From NCBI GenBank assembly GCA_035772735.1, contig JASDFA010000018.1, positions 136,219,501-136,283,500 on the forward strand: 64,000 bases of DNA. Reading direction: 5' to 3'. The DNA comes from Datura wrightii. Its lineage: Eukaryota; Streptophyta; Magnoliopsida; Solanales; Solanaceae. This document shows positions 22,846 through 36,050 of the stretch, one piece after another. The notes under the pieces were generated by a model, which searched no databases, was not told where the DNA came from, and worked only from the letters and a program-made list of their open reading frames with translations. The number at the start of each line of letters is the position of its first letter. Position 1 is the stretch's first letter. Both the position numbers and the translations under genes were made by a program.

Positions 22846-25174
22846 TGTAACGCCCTGCCTTAGGAGGCATGACTGGCACCTGGTGCCCTACTAAGACATG
22901 GACTCCTGGACTACTGAGCCTAAGCACTTCTAGTGCCAAGCTGGCTCTAACCCAGGATTCATGGAACCAACGAGCTATATAGCGGCTGTAAATACAGCCT
23001 CCAGCCGACTAGGCCTATAGCCTCCTGTAAGAAAACAATAACTGACCAGAACCACAAGAGTATAAAGAAACCTATCAGGCTGATAAGGCCACCATGCTGA
23101 CTAGTTTCACTGAAAAGCTGAACTAAATGCTAAACTGCTCTGTGACCGACAAGGTCACCAACTATCAACTATAAAAGACCCCACACGGCCATCATAAACA
23201 ACTAAAACATACACACGGCCTCACACGACGGTACGACTAATAACAGGGAATATACAATCTGCAAGCCTCTAAGAATACTGATAAGATAGTCGGGAAAGGG
23301 CCCCGACCTAACCGTACTGTATAACAAAAGAAAAGCAATAAACCTCTATCTCTCAAGCTCCGGATGACAAGAGTTGATTACTCTGTCTGCTGGCTGGAAT
23401 TATGAGGGATCGGCTCCTCATTTATGAGTACCTATAGGCAAGTAATGTCGTGCCCCTAAACAGGCGTCAGTACCACTGATACCGAGTATGCAAAGCAATA
23501 ACTAAACATAACTGTAAATAGACAGTAATACTAATAGTTACTGAATAACAGAAGATGGCTAAGACTATCTGGGATGGCATAATCTAAACTAAGCTCAACT
23601 GTACTGGAGAGAAGGTGAGAATCACACTTGTCAATGTGGCGTCCTACTACCTATCAATTTAATAAATAACACATATAGAATACAGGAACCTATACCAGCC
23701 CCCATAAGCTGGATGGTACCAATCAACATGCAATCTATATACCCCTACCCTGGTTGCCATCAAAAAATAACAATTCACTCCACTCATCTGTAACTATGAG
23801 CATCCCACTGGCCCCCTGGGTATGAAACTTGGGCTCTCTAGGACCCTGATTGTAGCTGTATCTGAGTCCGGAGGACTCCTGTAAATTGTGATCTGAGATC
23901 TGTATCTATAGTCTGTAATCTGTACCCCAGGCGCAACCGCTCGACGGGGGTGTGCTACAATGTTGATCAGTTTGCTAGGGGGAATGCTGCCACCCATCTT
24001 CGTCCTCTAGCGGACGCCATGACACTCCTTGGAGTGACATATCCTCACCCTCTGGTGGGCAAGTTGATACAACTATTAACCTTGGGGCGGCAAGGAAGCT
24101 CTAACGGTGCCGAACATAGAACAATCAGGTCTCTACAAACAACAATAATCACATAAAACATATATATTAAATCTGATAATACTATCGATGTTCTAATATT
24201 CTATTCTGAATCACTTGTTGAACTATACTGAATCTGATACTGAGTTATACTGAGTTTGGAATAATATCTCGCTGTGTGATACTAATTTACTGACTTTTAT
24301 TTTGACTATGACATAATAATTATTCAAGCATGCTTACTGAATTCACACTGGGCATAATACTCGGCTTTGAAACGTTCTTCTAGTATTTATTCAATTTTAC
24401 TACACTAGAATTACTATCTTGCCGAAGTAACTGGCTTTACATACCTCAGTTGCCGACTTCTTGACTAACTGGCATAACTCGGCCAATATCAAGCTATTTC
24501 TTCCAACTGCATTCATACTAATAGCAAATAAAACTAAATTCATCAATATTCTTTAAGAAAACAGTACTTTGAATATATATACCGCCCAAACTTTGATTTA
24601 CCGAAAAACAGTCGAAAACTCGCTATTTCTTGGAAGTCCAGAAGGGATAAATACTCACTTTAGGGCTAGGAGTATATTGACAATAATTTGGACAAATTCC
24701 ACTTACCTTAGCTCGGTAGGACGATGATTCTCCGGCGAATTTTATGAAACTAACTCCATAGGAATGCTCCTTGCAGCTTTATACTTCGCTAGCTGAAGTT
24801 AATTTAGGTTTGGACAGCGTTTGACAGCATAATCGAATGAATATTACATAAACCCCTCGCTCCTCCCCTATTTCTAGTCATGTTTGATGGAAATTATCAG
24901 ATGAAATGATTTAAAAACAATGTGAAAGGCTTTATATATTTGGAGCCTTTAATTCGCATTTGTCGAATGGGATTTATAAGTCGCATTTGTCGAATGCAAT
25001 TTATAAGTCGCATTTGTCGAATGTGATTTATATGTCGCATTTGCCTTGCGACGCTCTGACTTAGCGCTTGTACGGTCTCTCCCAGGGCCCTTTTCTCGCA
25101 CGTATGGCATTCTAAAACTCTTAACCAACACACGAATAGGCCAACTAAGTGCCAAGAACTTATGGGGTGTAACA
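22846..25174 (-). repeat. 5' LTR of M1
   Basis: 2329 bp, bounded by TGTAACGCCC and GTGTAACA in plus orientation. It is similar along its length to the M2 LTRs, including a perfect inverted repeat (GGCACCTGGTGCC) near its left end. Confidence 0.85.
24954..25045. repeat. 27-bp tandem repeat in the M1 LTR
   Basis: Three full units (24954-24980, 24981-25007, 25008-25034) and an 11-bp partial unit; each begins TCGCATTTGTCGAATG. The M2 5' LTR has only about one and a half units, and the other M2 LTR lacks the region. Confidence 0.85.
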
Positions 25175-26223
25175 TGAAATACCGAACCTCATCAGTTTTA
25201 GTTTGTTATAGTTAGACTATTGTAGGGTTAACTCAGTTAAGCGCAGCACCTAGTGTCGGTTATAGATCATCGAGTTTGGGGAAAGACAAGATTTCACCTT
25301 TTCTATTTAAGATGACATTCCTCCATCTTTTTATGTGTACCTGCATACACTAACACCCATTAGTCCAAAAATGCTCTAGTTACATTCCATGAAGCGCTTG
25401 ATTTAATCACAACATGACATGGATACTGCACATGGTGTAGCATCCCTTGGATTGAATCCCAAGAAGCTAAGTATCATTACACCTTTTCTTTCAAATTTGA
25501 GAATATGAACTATAACCCCATCTTTGAACAAGAATTCGATGATTCTCATGGGTTAGTGGCATGAATACAAGGAGAACACTCTCTAGATATTTCATTTTGC
25601 ACTTTTTAGCCTTTAAATAAGGAATATCCTTTTGCCTTCTTTTCATGGCAAACTTCAGAATGAAATCACTTTGATTCTTATCACCAAAATCAACTAGAAA
25701 CTCGGTTATCTCATCTTCCACACATTCAACCAAGCACAATCTTGAAAAATGGTTGGAGTGCGGTCTAAGTCTCTCCATTTTCAAATTTGTTGTATTCTTG
25801 ACATCCTCGCGATCAAATGCACTAGTGTCCCAAAAAATGATTTGATGAACTTCTCTTTGCAAATATAGTGTCATTTCTTTGATTTGGGTATGTCGTAGTA
25901 TTTTTGGGTCGATAGGTTTGCAAATCATCCTTGGCTCTTCAAAATCTATCTTGAGCTTTTCTTCATGTTGAACATCTTACAACAACTGGGTCAAGACCAG
26001 CCTAATATTTTCACTTCTCCATATTATGAACCTTGGTATCTCATCATACTCTACACTTTGAGAATTAGAGATTTATTCAATATTTTTTCCCTTTTTCTTC
26101 GTTTCCACAATAGTCATTGTGGTCATACAAACTGTATGCCTCATCCCTTTATGTGGAAATCTTTTCACCAACCACTACCTCATGAGTAATAGACAATAAG
26201 ATAAGAATGAAAAGTGTATCATC
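25175..26223. other. Unassigned stretch between M1 and M2
   Basis: It shows no LTR features and no similarity to anything else in the window. It contains a 145-codon open frame on the minus strand (25491-25928) whose product I do not recognise; it is charged, with no signal peptide and no obvious repeat. It may be a fragment of an older element or of a host sequence. No promoter or intron structure is evident. Confidence 0.4.
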
Positions 26224-28239
26224 TGTCACGCCCCACCTTGGGAGGCATGACTGGCACCTGGTGCCCTACTAGGACCTGGACTACTGGACTAACTGAGCCT
26301 AAGCACTTCCAGTGCCAGGCTAGCTCTAACTCTGGATTCAAGAAAACGACGAGCTATATAACGGTTGTAAACACAGCCTCCGGCCGACAAGGCCTATAGC
26401 CACCTGTAAGGATATAAACAGCTAACAAGAACAACCAACTACAAGGGATCCTATGCGGGCCGAGAAAGACACCATACTTTCTAGTTATATCTGAGAAATG
26501 AAATCGAGCACTAAACTGATCTGTGACCGACAAGGCCACCAACTAACAATTGAATAAGGCCCCACACGGCCATCACATACCATAGGGAATATGATACAAT
26601 CTGCAAGCCTCTAAGAATAATAAGATGGTCGGGATAAGGCCCTGGCTTACCTATACTGTACAATCAAAAGGAGAGTAAACCTCTGTCTTTTAAGCTCTGG
26701 ATGAAAGGAGCTGAAGGCTTTGTATCGCTAACCTGAACTACGAGGGATCTGCTCCTCGTCTATGTGCACCTGCAGGCAGCGCCCCAAAACGGGTGTCAGT
26801 ACCATTGGTACTGAGTATTAAAAGCAATAACTGAACATAACTGAAAGCAAACAATAATACTGATAGATACTGAAATAATAGGAGACGGGCTGAGACTGAC
26901 TAAAAAACGCGTAACTTTACTGAAGAGAGTAAGAGTCATACCTGATAACATGGCGGTCAACTTTCTATCTATTAATAACTAACACGACATAGCATAGAAG
27001 AACCTTACCAGCCCCCATAAGCCATAAGGTACCAACCAACACACAATCTATATACCCCTACCCAGGTCATACCATCCACCTAGTAACTATGAGCATCCTT
27101 CTGGCCCCTTGGTATGCAACTTGGGCTCGCTGGGCCCCTGACTATAGTTGTATCTAAGTCCGGAGGACTCTTGAAATCTGAAATCTAAAATCTTTAATCT
27201 GTAATCTGAATTCTGAAATCTGCACCTCGGGTGCAAGCACTCGATTGGGGGTGTGGTGTAGTGCTGATCAGCCTGCTTTGGGAATCTGCATCCCATCTTC
27301 GTCCGCTGGTGGACGACATGCACCTCCATAGAGCGACGTATCCTCACCCTCTGGCGGGCGAGTCGACACAACTATTAACCCTGGGGCGGTCAAGGAAGCT
27401 CTATGTGTACCCAACACAGAACAATAATGTCTCCACAGATAGCAATAGGAACATATAATATATATACTGGATCTGATAATAGTATTTATGTTCTTGTATT
27501 CTGTTCTGAATCTCATATTGAAATGTACTTAATTTGATACTGAAATATACTTAATCTGTAATAATATTTCTGGAATATTCTGCTGGGACTTATACTGTTT
27601 TATATTTCTAACATGCTTACTAAATTTCATACTGAACATAATATACGACTTCTAAAACACTCTACTGAAATTCATACTATTTTGCTATGCTAGAACTACT
27701 AGCTTGCCGAAAGAAACTGGCTTTACATACCTCAACTACCGACTTTTTGATTAACTGGCGTAGCTCGGTATTCAACTATTTCTCCAAACTGTATTCATAT
27801 TCATGAAAGAATAGAATTAATTCTACTATTATTTTGGATAGAAACCATATTATGTCTATACCTATTTCCTATTCTTTGACTTATTGAAGAACGACCGAAT
27901 ACTCACTATTTCTCGGGGGTCTAGATCGAAGAAATGCTCACTTTAATGTTGGGAGTATATTAACACTAGTTTGGAGCAATTCCACTTACCTTAGCTCGAC
28001 GTGACAATGATTCGCTGGCTTAATTTCGCAAAACTAACTCCACAGGAATGCTCCCGGCAGCTTTATACCTCGCTACCCGAATTAATATGAGTTTGGACTG
28101 CGTTTCACTACGTAATCAGACCTTTGTTCTCCTCAGTTTTCTGGTTGTTTCTGCTGGAAATAAAATGAAAATGGAAATAAAACTCTTAACCAACATGCGA
28201 ATAGGCCAACTAAGTGTCAAGAACTTACGGGGTGTTACA
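26224..28239 (-). repeat. 3' LTR of M2
   Basis: 2016 bp, bounded by TGTCACGCCCC and GGTGTTACA in plus orientation. A segment of about 150 bp present in the other LTR (around 35405-35560) is missing near 28170, which explains much of the length difference. Confidence 0.85.
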
Positions 28240-28258
28240 TCCTTCCCCCCTCAAGAAC
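28240..28258 (-). other. M2 polypurine tract
   Basis: The minus strand reads GTTCTTGAGGGGGGAAGGA directly next to the 3' LTR. Confidence 0.75.
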
Positions 28259-28513
28259 ATTTATCCTCGAATGTTAACTTCCGTATACAGAAATGTTTTA
28301 ACTTTCTCTACCTTTTTTTTGGAAAAAATTTCGGCAGAGTTTCCCCTGTAATATGGACTATCTCAAAAATCCTGAAACATAGAAAAGTCCAATACAGGTA
28401 CTCCATATAATACTATAGCATACATTACATAATAAACTGAAGTCAACATCTCACTCATACACATGAATATAAAGCAACTCATAAAACAACAATATCAACA
28501 TACCTCTAACTAA

Positions 28514-29760
28514 CTACGTCTGAAATAACTGAGGGTATCTGGCTTTCATATCTTCTTCTACTTCCCAAGTCATTTCCTCTAGGTTCCTATTACACCTTAA
28601 TACTATTACAGAAGCAACATTTTTAGTTCTTAATCTGTAGATCTGCCGGTTTAGTACGACTACTGGAACTTCTTCATAGGCCAACTCCTCTGTAACCTGA
28701 ACATCTTGGACTAGGACAATTCTGGAGGGATCTCCTATGCACTTTCTCAGCATTGATACTTGGAAAACTGGGTGGACAAATTCTAACTCTGGAGGTAAGT
28801 CAAACTCATATGCCACTTGTCCTATTCTTCGGTGAATCTGATAAGGCCCAACAAACCTCGGGCTGAGCTTGCCTTTCTTGCCAAATCTCATTACGCCCTT
28901 TATCGGAAAAATTTTCAGAAACACCTAGTCACCCACATTAAATTCCAAGTTTCTGCACCGCACGTCAGCATAAGATTTCTGGTGGCTCTGAGAAGTCAGT
29001 AAACGTTCTCTGATAAGCTTTACTTTTTCCTCTGACTGATGAATGATATCTGGCGTAATCAATGCTGATTCTCCTACCTCAAACCAACCAACTGGAGATC
29101 TACACTTTCGCCCGTATATTGCCTCATAAGGTGTTATTTGAATAGCTGACTAGTAGCTGTTATTATAGGCGAACTCAATGAGTGGTAAATTTTCACCCCA
29201 GCTACCTCCGAAATCCAACACACATGCTCGCAACATATCCTCGAGCGTTTGAATGGTGCATTCTGCCTGCTCATCTGTCTGAGGATGAAAAGTTGTGCTC
29301 AGGTTAACTTGCGTCCCCAAGCCTCTCAGAAATGATTGCCAGAATTTAGTTGTAAAATGCACCCCTCTGTCGAAGATAATGGACACTAGAACACCATGCA
29401 ACCTGACTATTTCTCTCATATACAGCTCAGCATAATCCTCAGTGGAAAAGGTAGCCCTTACTGGCAGAAAATGAGCTAATTTTGTCAGTTTATCAATAAT
29501 CACCCAGATCGAATCGTATCCACGCCAGGTGCGGAGCAATCTTGCTACAAATCCATATTTACTGCTTCCCATTTCCATAGAGGCACAGCTATATCCTGAG
29601 TTAGTCTGCCTGGTTTCTGATGTTCAGCTTTTACCTGCTAGCAGTTGGCACACTAAGCTACGAATTCTGCTATCCCCTTCTTCATTCCTGGCCACCAGTA
29701 GATTTCTTTTATATCGTGGTACATTTTTCGTCAAACCTAGGTGGAGAGAATAACGGGCAT
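28514..29760 (-). pseudogene. M2 integrase with chromodomain-type tail
   Basis: From right to left: zinc-binding region near 29640-29750, catalytic core (29150-29578) with VIIDKLTKLAHF, IIFDRGVHF and HPQTDEQAECTIQTLE carrying the D, D, E residues, then the GPY module (SPRFVGPYQI) and a C-terminal segment ending TWEVEEDMKARYPQLF (28514-28924), as in Tekay/Del chromoviruses. Segments lie in different frames. In an active element it would insert cDNA, with the chromodomain favouring heterochromatin. Confidence 0.85.
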
Positions 29761-31080
29761 AATGTACCTCTCCCATAATCTACTAGCGAAGCCCTGCAAT
29801 GTCTAGAACACAAAGGCAATCATTATATCGCAATACCCCATCCTCGGTTGTCTGAAAATCTTTCACCTCTCCTTGCTGAACTCTGTTTCTAAGCTGAACC
29901 AGGCTAGGATCTTCACACTGCCATTCCTTTACTTCCACGACGAAAGATGACACTATAGTGTTCTGGATTACCGCTTTGTTGTCCTTTGTTTATGCTACAC
30001 GAACGACTAAATTGGCTATCTGATGCAATTCCCGGGCTAATTCTCGTTGCTCAAGCTGTGAGTGTGCCAAACTACCCATAGATTTACGGCTAAGGGAATC
30101 TGCCACCACATTAGCTCTCCCAGGGTGATACAGAATATTCACATCATAGTCTTTCAATAGCTCTAACCAGAAACGCTGCCGCAAATTCAACTCTTTCTAG
30201 GTAAAGATATATTGTAGGCTCTTATGATCAGTGAAAATATCAACATGGACACCATACAACTAATGTCTCCATATCTTTAAGGAGTGAATGACTGCAGCCA
30301 ATTCTAGGTCATGGGTAGTATAGTTCTTTTCATGTTTCCTTAGTTGTTTGGAAGTATAAGCAATTACTTTACCATGCTGCATCAACACACATCCTAACCC
30401 AACGCCCAAAGCGTCACAATAAACTGCATAACCTTCTGTACCTTCTGGCAATGCTAACACTAGAGCTGATGTTAACTTGTCTTTCAATTCCTGGAAGCTC
30501 TGCTCACAAGCCTGAGTCCACTGGAATTTTACTGCCTTCGGCTTCAGTTTGGTCAGAGGTGCTGCTAAAGTGGAAAATCCTTCCACAAACCTTTTGTAGT
30601 ACCCGGCTAATCCCAGGAAACTACGTATCTCGGTATGAGTGGTAGGTCTGGGCCATGTTTTTACTTCTTCTATCTTCTATGCATCTACCTGTATAGCAGC
30701 ATCCGACACGATATGACCCAAAAAGGCTACTAAATTCAACCAAAACTCACATTTAGAAAACTTGGCATATAGATGGCGTTCTCTGAGAATCTAGAGCACT
30801 GTCCGCAGATGATCTTGGTGGTCTACCTCTGAGAGAGAATACACCAGAATATCTTTGATAAACACTATCATGAACTAGTTTAGGTATGGCCTGAAAGTAC
30901 TGTTCATCAGGTCCATAAATACTGTTGGAGCATTCATCATCCCAAAGGAAATGGGTAAGAATTCAAAGTGGTCATATCTGGTCCTGAAGGTAGTCTTTGG
31001 AATATCTCTTTCATGAACCTGAACCTGGTGATATCCGGATCTTAAGTTAAACTTGGAGAAATACCTTGCTCCTTGTAACT
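29761..31080 (-). pseudogene. M2 RNase H and RT palm
   Basis: RNase H is clear at 30260-30586 (YCDALGVGLGC, KNYTTHDLELAAVIHSLKIWRH). The connection to integrase (29990-30190) has YHPGRANVVADSLSRKS, a standard gypsy linker. The RT palm at 30600-31030 aligns with M1 10430-10800 but holds stops, and the catalytic region near 30850 is altered. Confidence 0.8.
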
Positions 31081-32184
31081 GATCGAATCTATTTTGGGAA
31101 GTGGGTACTTATTCTTGACCGTGACTTCGTTCAGTTGCCGATAGTTTATATATATACGAAGGGAGCCGTCCTTCTTTCTCACAAAAAAAACTGGCACACC
31201 CCAAGGTGAGGTACTCAGCCTAATAAATCCCTTATCCAGCAAATCTTTGAACTGCTTCTTTAGTTCTCTGAGTTCTGCAGGAGCCATTCGATAAGGGGGA
31301 ATTGATATAGGCTGAGTGCGTCGTAATAGATCAATTGAAAAATCAATTTCCCTTTCTAGGGGAATACTAGGGACCTCATCTGGAAATACATCGGGGAACT
31401 CATTAACCACTGGAATAGACTGAAGAGTCGGAGGCTCTGCCCGAACATCCTGAACTCTTACAATGTGGTAAATACACCCCTTTGCTATCAACTTTCTTGC
31501 CCGAAGATAGGAAATAAACCTACCTTTTGGCATAACTGTACTACCTTTCCACTCCCATACTGCGTCCCCTAGGAAGTGGAATCGGACAGTCTTGGTCTAG
31601 CACTCAACATTGGCATAACATTGAGCTAACCAATCCATACCCATGATGATATCAAATTCAACCATCTCTAGCTCTACCAAATCTGTTGTAGTCTGACGAC
31701 TAGAAACCACTACTGTACACCCCCGGTAGACCTTTCTAGCTATAATAGAGTCACCAATTAGTGTAGATACTTCAAAAGGTCGCCGAAGCAATTATGGCAC
31801 CATACTAAACTTTTGAGCCACTAATGGTGTAACATAGGACAAGGTGGATCCTGGATCTATCAACACATAAGTCGGGAAAGAGAAAATAGTCAGTATACCT
31901 GTCACAACATCTGGTGATGACTCTGAATCCTGTTTCCCAGGTAATGCATAGGTACGATCTAGGCCCGCACCGGAAATAGAGGCCCCTGATCTGCCTCGGC
32001 CTCTACCTGCTGAAATTGAGGGCCTGCGCCCTGCCGGGGATGCTGGAGCTCGTGACCCTATTGATGACCTATCCTGTAGATCACGGTCACCCTGACCCCT
32101 ATATGACCCTCCTGGCCATAAATATAACATCCTGTGGAGCCGTATCTGCAAGTTCCAGAGTGGCATCGGACGCAAATAGGGCAA
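31042..32184 (-). pseudogene. M2 RT N-terminus and protease
   Basis: RT fingers at 31042-31533 (NEFPDVFPDEVPSIPLEREI; KKDGSLRIYINYRQLNEVTVKNKYPLPKI). Protease lies at 31597-32184, with active-site LIDPGSTLSYV and downstream FDIIMGMDWLAQ. A frame break near 31792 splits the protease. Confidence 0.82.
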
Positions 32185-33212
32185 AGTGGTAGTGTATACC
32201 TGCTCTGTCCTACCCTCCTCTGCTGCTGTGATGGAGGCGGGGGTCTAGGCGGCCTATCTGATAACCGCGGCCTGGGTTCTCTTCGGGCCTCCCCCTAAAA
32301 ATCATCTGGCCTGTCTCCGCGGCGCTGTTCCTGACTGGTTCTTTTGATCTCCCGTTGCCGCTATATGATTCCCTCAATATTTTGAGCAAATTCCTGTACT
32401 AGGGAAATATCCATGTCCTCTCGCAGAGTAGCCGTAATACAAGTCTCAACATATTCTGGATTTAGCTCCATAATAAAATGGTGTACTTATGATGGCATGG
32501 TATCCATAAAGGCTGGTGCATATTAGCCCAATGAATCAAACCGAAGGGCATATTCTCGAACACTCATTGCCCCCTGCTCCAGGTGTAAAAACTGATCAAC
32601 CCGGGCCTGTCGAATCTCCTGTGGTAGATAATAATCCAGAAAAGGCTCTGAAAAGCTGGGCAAGGTTGGAGGGGAAACATCTCTCCCTTGGGACCTCTCC
32701 CAACTCTCATACCACAGTACAGCGATGTCGCATAACCGGAATACCGCCAATTCAACTGACTCTATGGGTGTGGCATGCATTACCCTGAAAATTCTCTGTA
32801 TTTGATCTAGGAAATCCTGGGGATCCTCGATCCGATCCGTCCCTATAAACTACGGGGGACTTAATGCCAGGAATTCTCGGACCCTCGAACTACCGGGCCC
32901 TCCTAATAATTCTGCAGTTGTAGATGGCATCGACTGACGCTGAGCATCCATCATCTGTGCTAACATGACTACAACACTCCTGACCTTCTGGTCAGATGGT
33001 ATAGGTATAGGAACTGCCGGAGGTGGTGTCATCACACCGGCTGTCCCAAGCGGCTCCTGACGTAACGGAGACTGCTGGGAAGGTCGGGATGATACCTCCG
33101 TATCGCCCTCAGATCGGGATGATTCTAATCGCGGCTGAGGCATCCTGCTGGTGCCCTCTCCTGCTGTTGTATCCAGTCTTTAGCCTGTAATAGGATGTCC
33201 CAGATCTGACAT
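32185..33212 (-). pseudogene. M2 gag
   Basis: The start ATG is the complement of 33210-33212. A Pro/Ser-rich N-terminus (32850-33143) is followed by the capsid domain (32523-32780, VLWYESWERSQG and DYYLPQEIRQARVDQF). The CCHC knuckle near 32100-32160 has lost its second Cys (CYIYGQEGH), unlike M1. Several frame breaks. Confidence 0.8.
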
Positions 33213-33410
33213 TTTATCTGTAACCAAAGAGTATAGTAAGCTTTAGGGACTCAACCCTATACTGTACCGCTCTATAGCACAACTGAATAAGAAGAAAGAG
33301 TAACCATCCTATCATGCCTTGCTGCCTCCTATCTATGGTATGTGGTGCACAACACATCCATAGACAAGACTCTTCTTAGCACGACTTGTAGACTCCCTTG
33401 GATACGACCT

Positions 33411-33423
33411 GCTCTTATACCAA
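33411..33423 (-). other. M2 primer binding site, tRNA-Met type, mutated
   Basis: The reverse complement reads TTGGTATAAGAGC, one change from the TGGTATCAGAGC core. Confidence 0.65.
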
Positions 33424-33426
33424 GTT

Positions 33427-35621
33427 TGTCACGCCCCACCTTGTGAGGCATGACTGGCACCTGGTGCCCTACTAGGACCTCGACTATTGGACTAACTGAG
33501 CCTATGCACTTCTGGTGCAAGGCTGACTCTAACACTTGATTCAAGAAAACGACGGGCTGTATAACGGTTGTAAACACAGCCTCTGACCGACAAGGCATAC
33601 CGCCACCTGTAAGGATATAAACAGCTAACCAGAAGAACCAACTACAAGGGATCCTATGTGGGTTGACAAGGCCACCATGCTGTCTAGTTATATCTGAGAA
33701 ATGAAATCAAGCACAAAACTAATCTGTGACCGACAAGGCCACCAACTTAAACTTGAATAAGGCCCCACAAGGCCATCACATACAATCTGACCAGAAGGAA
33801 TATGATACAATCTGCAAGCCTCAATGAATAATAAGATGGTCGGGCCAGGGCCCCGGCCTACCCATACTGCACAATCAAAAGGAGAGTGAACCTCTGTCTT
33901 TCAAGCTCCGGATTAAAGGAGCTGAAGGCTCTCTATCACTAACTGGAACTACGAGAGATCTGCTCCTAATCTATGTGTACCTGTAGGCAAGTAATGCAGC
34001 GCCCCAAAACGGGCGTCAGTACCACTGGTACTGAGTATGCAAAGAAATAACTGAAAATAACTGAAAGCAAACAACAATACTGATAGATACTAAACTAATA
34101 GGAGACGGGTTAAGACTGACTGAAAAGAGTGTAACTTTACTGAAGAGAGTAAGAGTCATACCTGATAACATGGTGGTCTACTTTCTATCTATTAATAACT
34201 AACAGAACATAGCATACAAGAACCTTACTAACCCTCATAAGCCATAAGGTACCAACCAGCACACAATCTATATACCCCTACCCAGGTCATACCATCCACC
34301 TAGTAACTATGAGCATCCTGCCGGCCCCCTCGGTATGCAACTTGAGCTTGCTGGGCCCCTAACTATAGTTGTATCTAAGTCCGGAGGACTTTGAATTCTG
34401 AAATCTAAAATCTGTAATCTGAATTCTGAAATCTGCACCCCAAGCACAAGCGCTCGACAGGGGGTGTGGTATAGTGCTGATTAGCTTGCTATGGGGAATT
34501 TGCATCCCATCTTCATCCGCTGGTGGACGGCATGCCACTCCATAGAGCGACGTATCCTCACCATCTGGCAGGCGAGTCGACATAACTATTAACCCTGGGG
34601 CGATCAAGGAAGCTCTAAGGGTGCCCAACATAAAACAATCATGTCTCCACATATAGCAATAGGCACATGTAATATATATACTGGATCTGATAATAATATT
34701 TATGTTCTGGTATTCTGTTCTAAATCTCATATTGAAATATACTGAATCTGATACTTAAATATACTGAATCTGTAATAATATTTCTGGAATATTCTACTGG
34801 GACTTATACTGTTTTATATTTTTTACATGCTTACTAAATTTCATACTAAACATAATATACGACTTCTGAAACTCTCTACTAAAATTCTTACTATTTTGCT
34901 ATACTAGAACTAGTAGCTTGCTGAAAGAAATAGGCTTTACATACCTCAATTGCCGACTTTCTGATTAACTGGCGTGGCTCAGCTAGTATTCAGCTATTTC
35001 TCCCAACTGTATTCATCTTCATGAAAGAATAGAATTAATTCTACTATTATTTTGGAAAGAAACCATATTATGGCTATACCTACTACCTATTCTTCGACTT
35101 ATCGAAGAACGACCGCAAACTCGCTATTTCTAGGGGGTCTAGAAAGGAGAAATAGTCACTTTAATGCTGGGACTATATTAACACTACTTTGGAGCAATTC
35201 CACTTTCCTTAGCTCGGCGTGACAACGATTCTCCGACCGAATTTCGAGAAACTAACTCTGCAAGAATGCTCCCAGCAGCTTTATACCTCGCTACCTAAAG
35301 TTAATTTGAGTTTGGACTGCGTTTGACGGCATAATTGGACGTATATTTATGTTCAACCCTCATTCTCCTTTGTTTTCTGGTTGTTTCTGCTTGAAATAAA
35401 ATGAAAAGTGATTTAAAAAAGAAGTGGGAGAACTTTATATACTTGGGGCCTTTAAGTCAAATTTGTCGAATGCGATTTATAAGTTGCATTTGCCTTGCGA
35501 CGCTCTGACTTGGCGCTTGTCCGGTCTCTCCTTGGGCCCTTTTCTCTCGTATGGCATTCTAAAACTCTTGACCAACGTGCGAATAGGCCAACTAAGTGTC
35601 AATAACTTACGGGGTGTAACA
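33427..35621 (-). repeat. 5' LTR of M2
   Basis: 2195 bp, bounded by TGTCACGCCCC and GGTGTAACA in plus orientation. Confidence 0.85.
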
Positions 35622-36050
35622 TCGTAAAATGAATCTTTTACTCTTTTCTAGTATAAAAAACTGCCCAAAAAATGATGGACGGGTACCCGCAGACAACATC
35701 GATCAAAAAAATTGTGGGATTCACAATTTTTTCCATAGTTCTATCTCATTTTTAATTCTTTTGTAATTATTTTAATTTTATACCCACATTATCCAACGGT
35801 TTAAACCTTGGTATTTTTTGTTGATTGTTTTGGGAAATAGGTAACTGACGAACATGATCGATACTTATTAAGAATATTTAAAACTATTTTAAGTAAGCAA
35901 CAGATAGGGTCGGATTGTTAAATAATAACTATTTACATAAAGATAATAATTTTGAAAATTATTTCTTAAATTTAATTCAAAAAACCAACAGACAGTGTCG
36001 AGTTGTTTGTCGATTTTTCAATTAAATGAATCAGCCCGATCTTGAACAAA
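35622..36050. other. Unassigned AT-rich stretch between M2 and M3
   Basis: No frame, LTR edge or similarity to the rest of the window is seen. It may be pre-insertion DNA. Confidence 0.4.

Larger units (their letters stand above)
1..25174 (-). mobile_element. M1: Ty3/gypsy chromovirus-like LTR retrotransposon, interrupted by elements A and B, 3' end outside window
   Basis: The element reads right to left. Its own sequence is 1-810, 10290-12963 and 22762-25174. Removing A and B joins these pieces into the same order seen in the uninterrupted relative M2 (LTR, primer site, gag, protease, RT, RNase H, integrase). The 5' LTR is 22846-25174. The integrase core and 3' LTR lie left of the window. 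All frames carry stops and frameshifts, so it is a relic. Family placement (Tekay/Del-like) rests on similarity to M2 and a tRNA-Met-type primer site. Confidence 0.85.
26224..35621 (-). mobile_element. M2: complete but degenerate Ty3/gypsy chromovirus-like retrotransposon
   Basis: 9398 bp with both LTRs, polypurine tract, integrase/chromodomain, RNase H, RT, protease, gag and primer site in the correct order on the minus strand. No insertion interrupts it, so it serves as the reference for M1. Flanks are TCATC and TCGTA, only a partial target duplication. Many frame breaks make it inactive. Confidence 0.9.

Noticed and set aside
24954..25045. CRISPR-like array of 27-bp units
   Set aside because: Units are directly adjacent with no spacers, inside a plant LTR.
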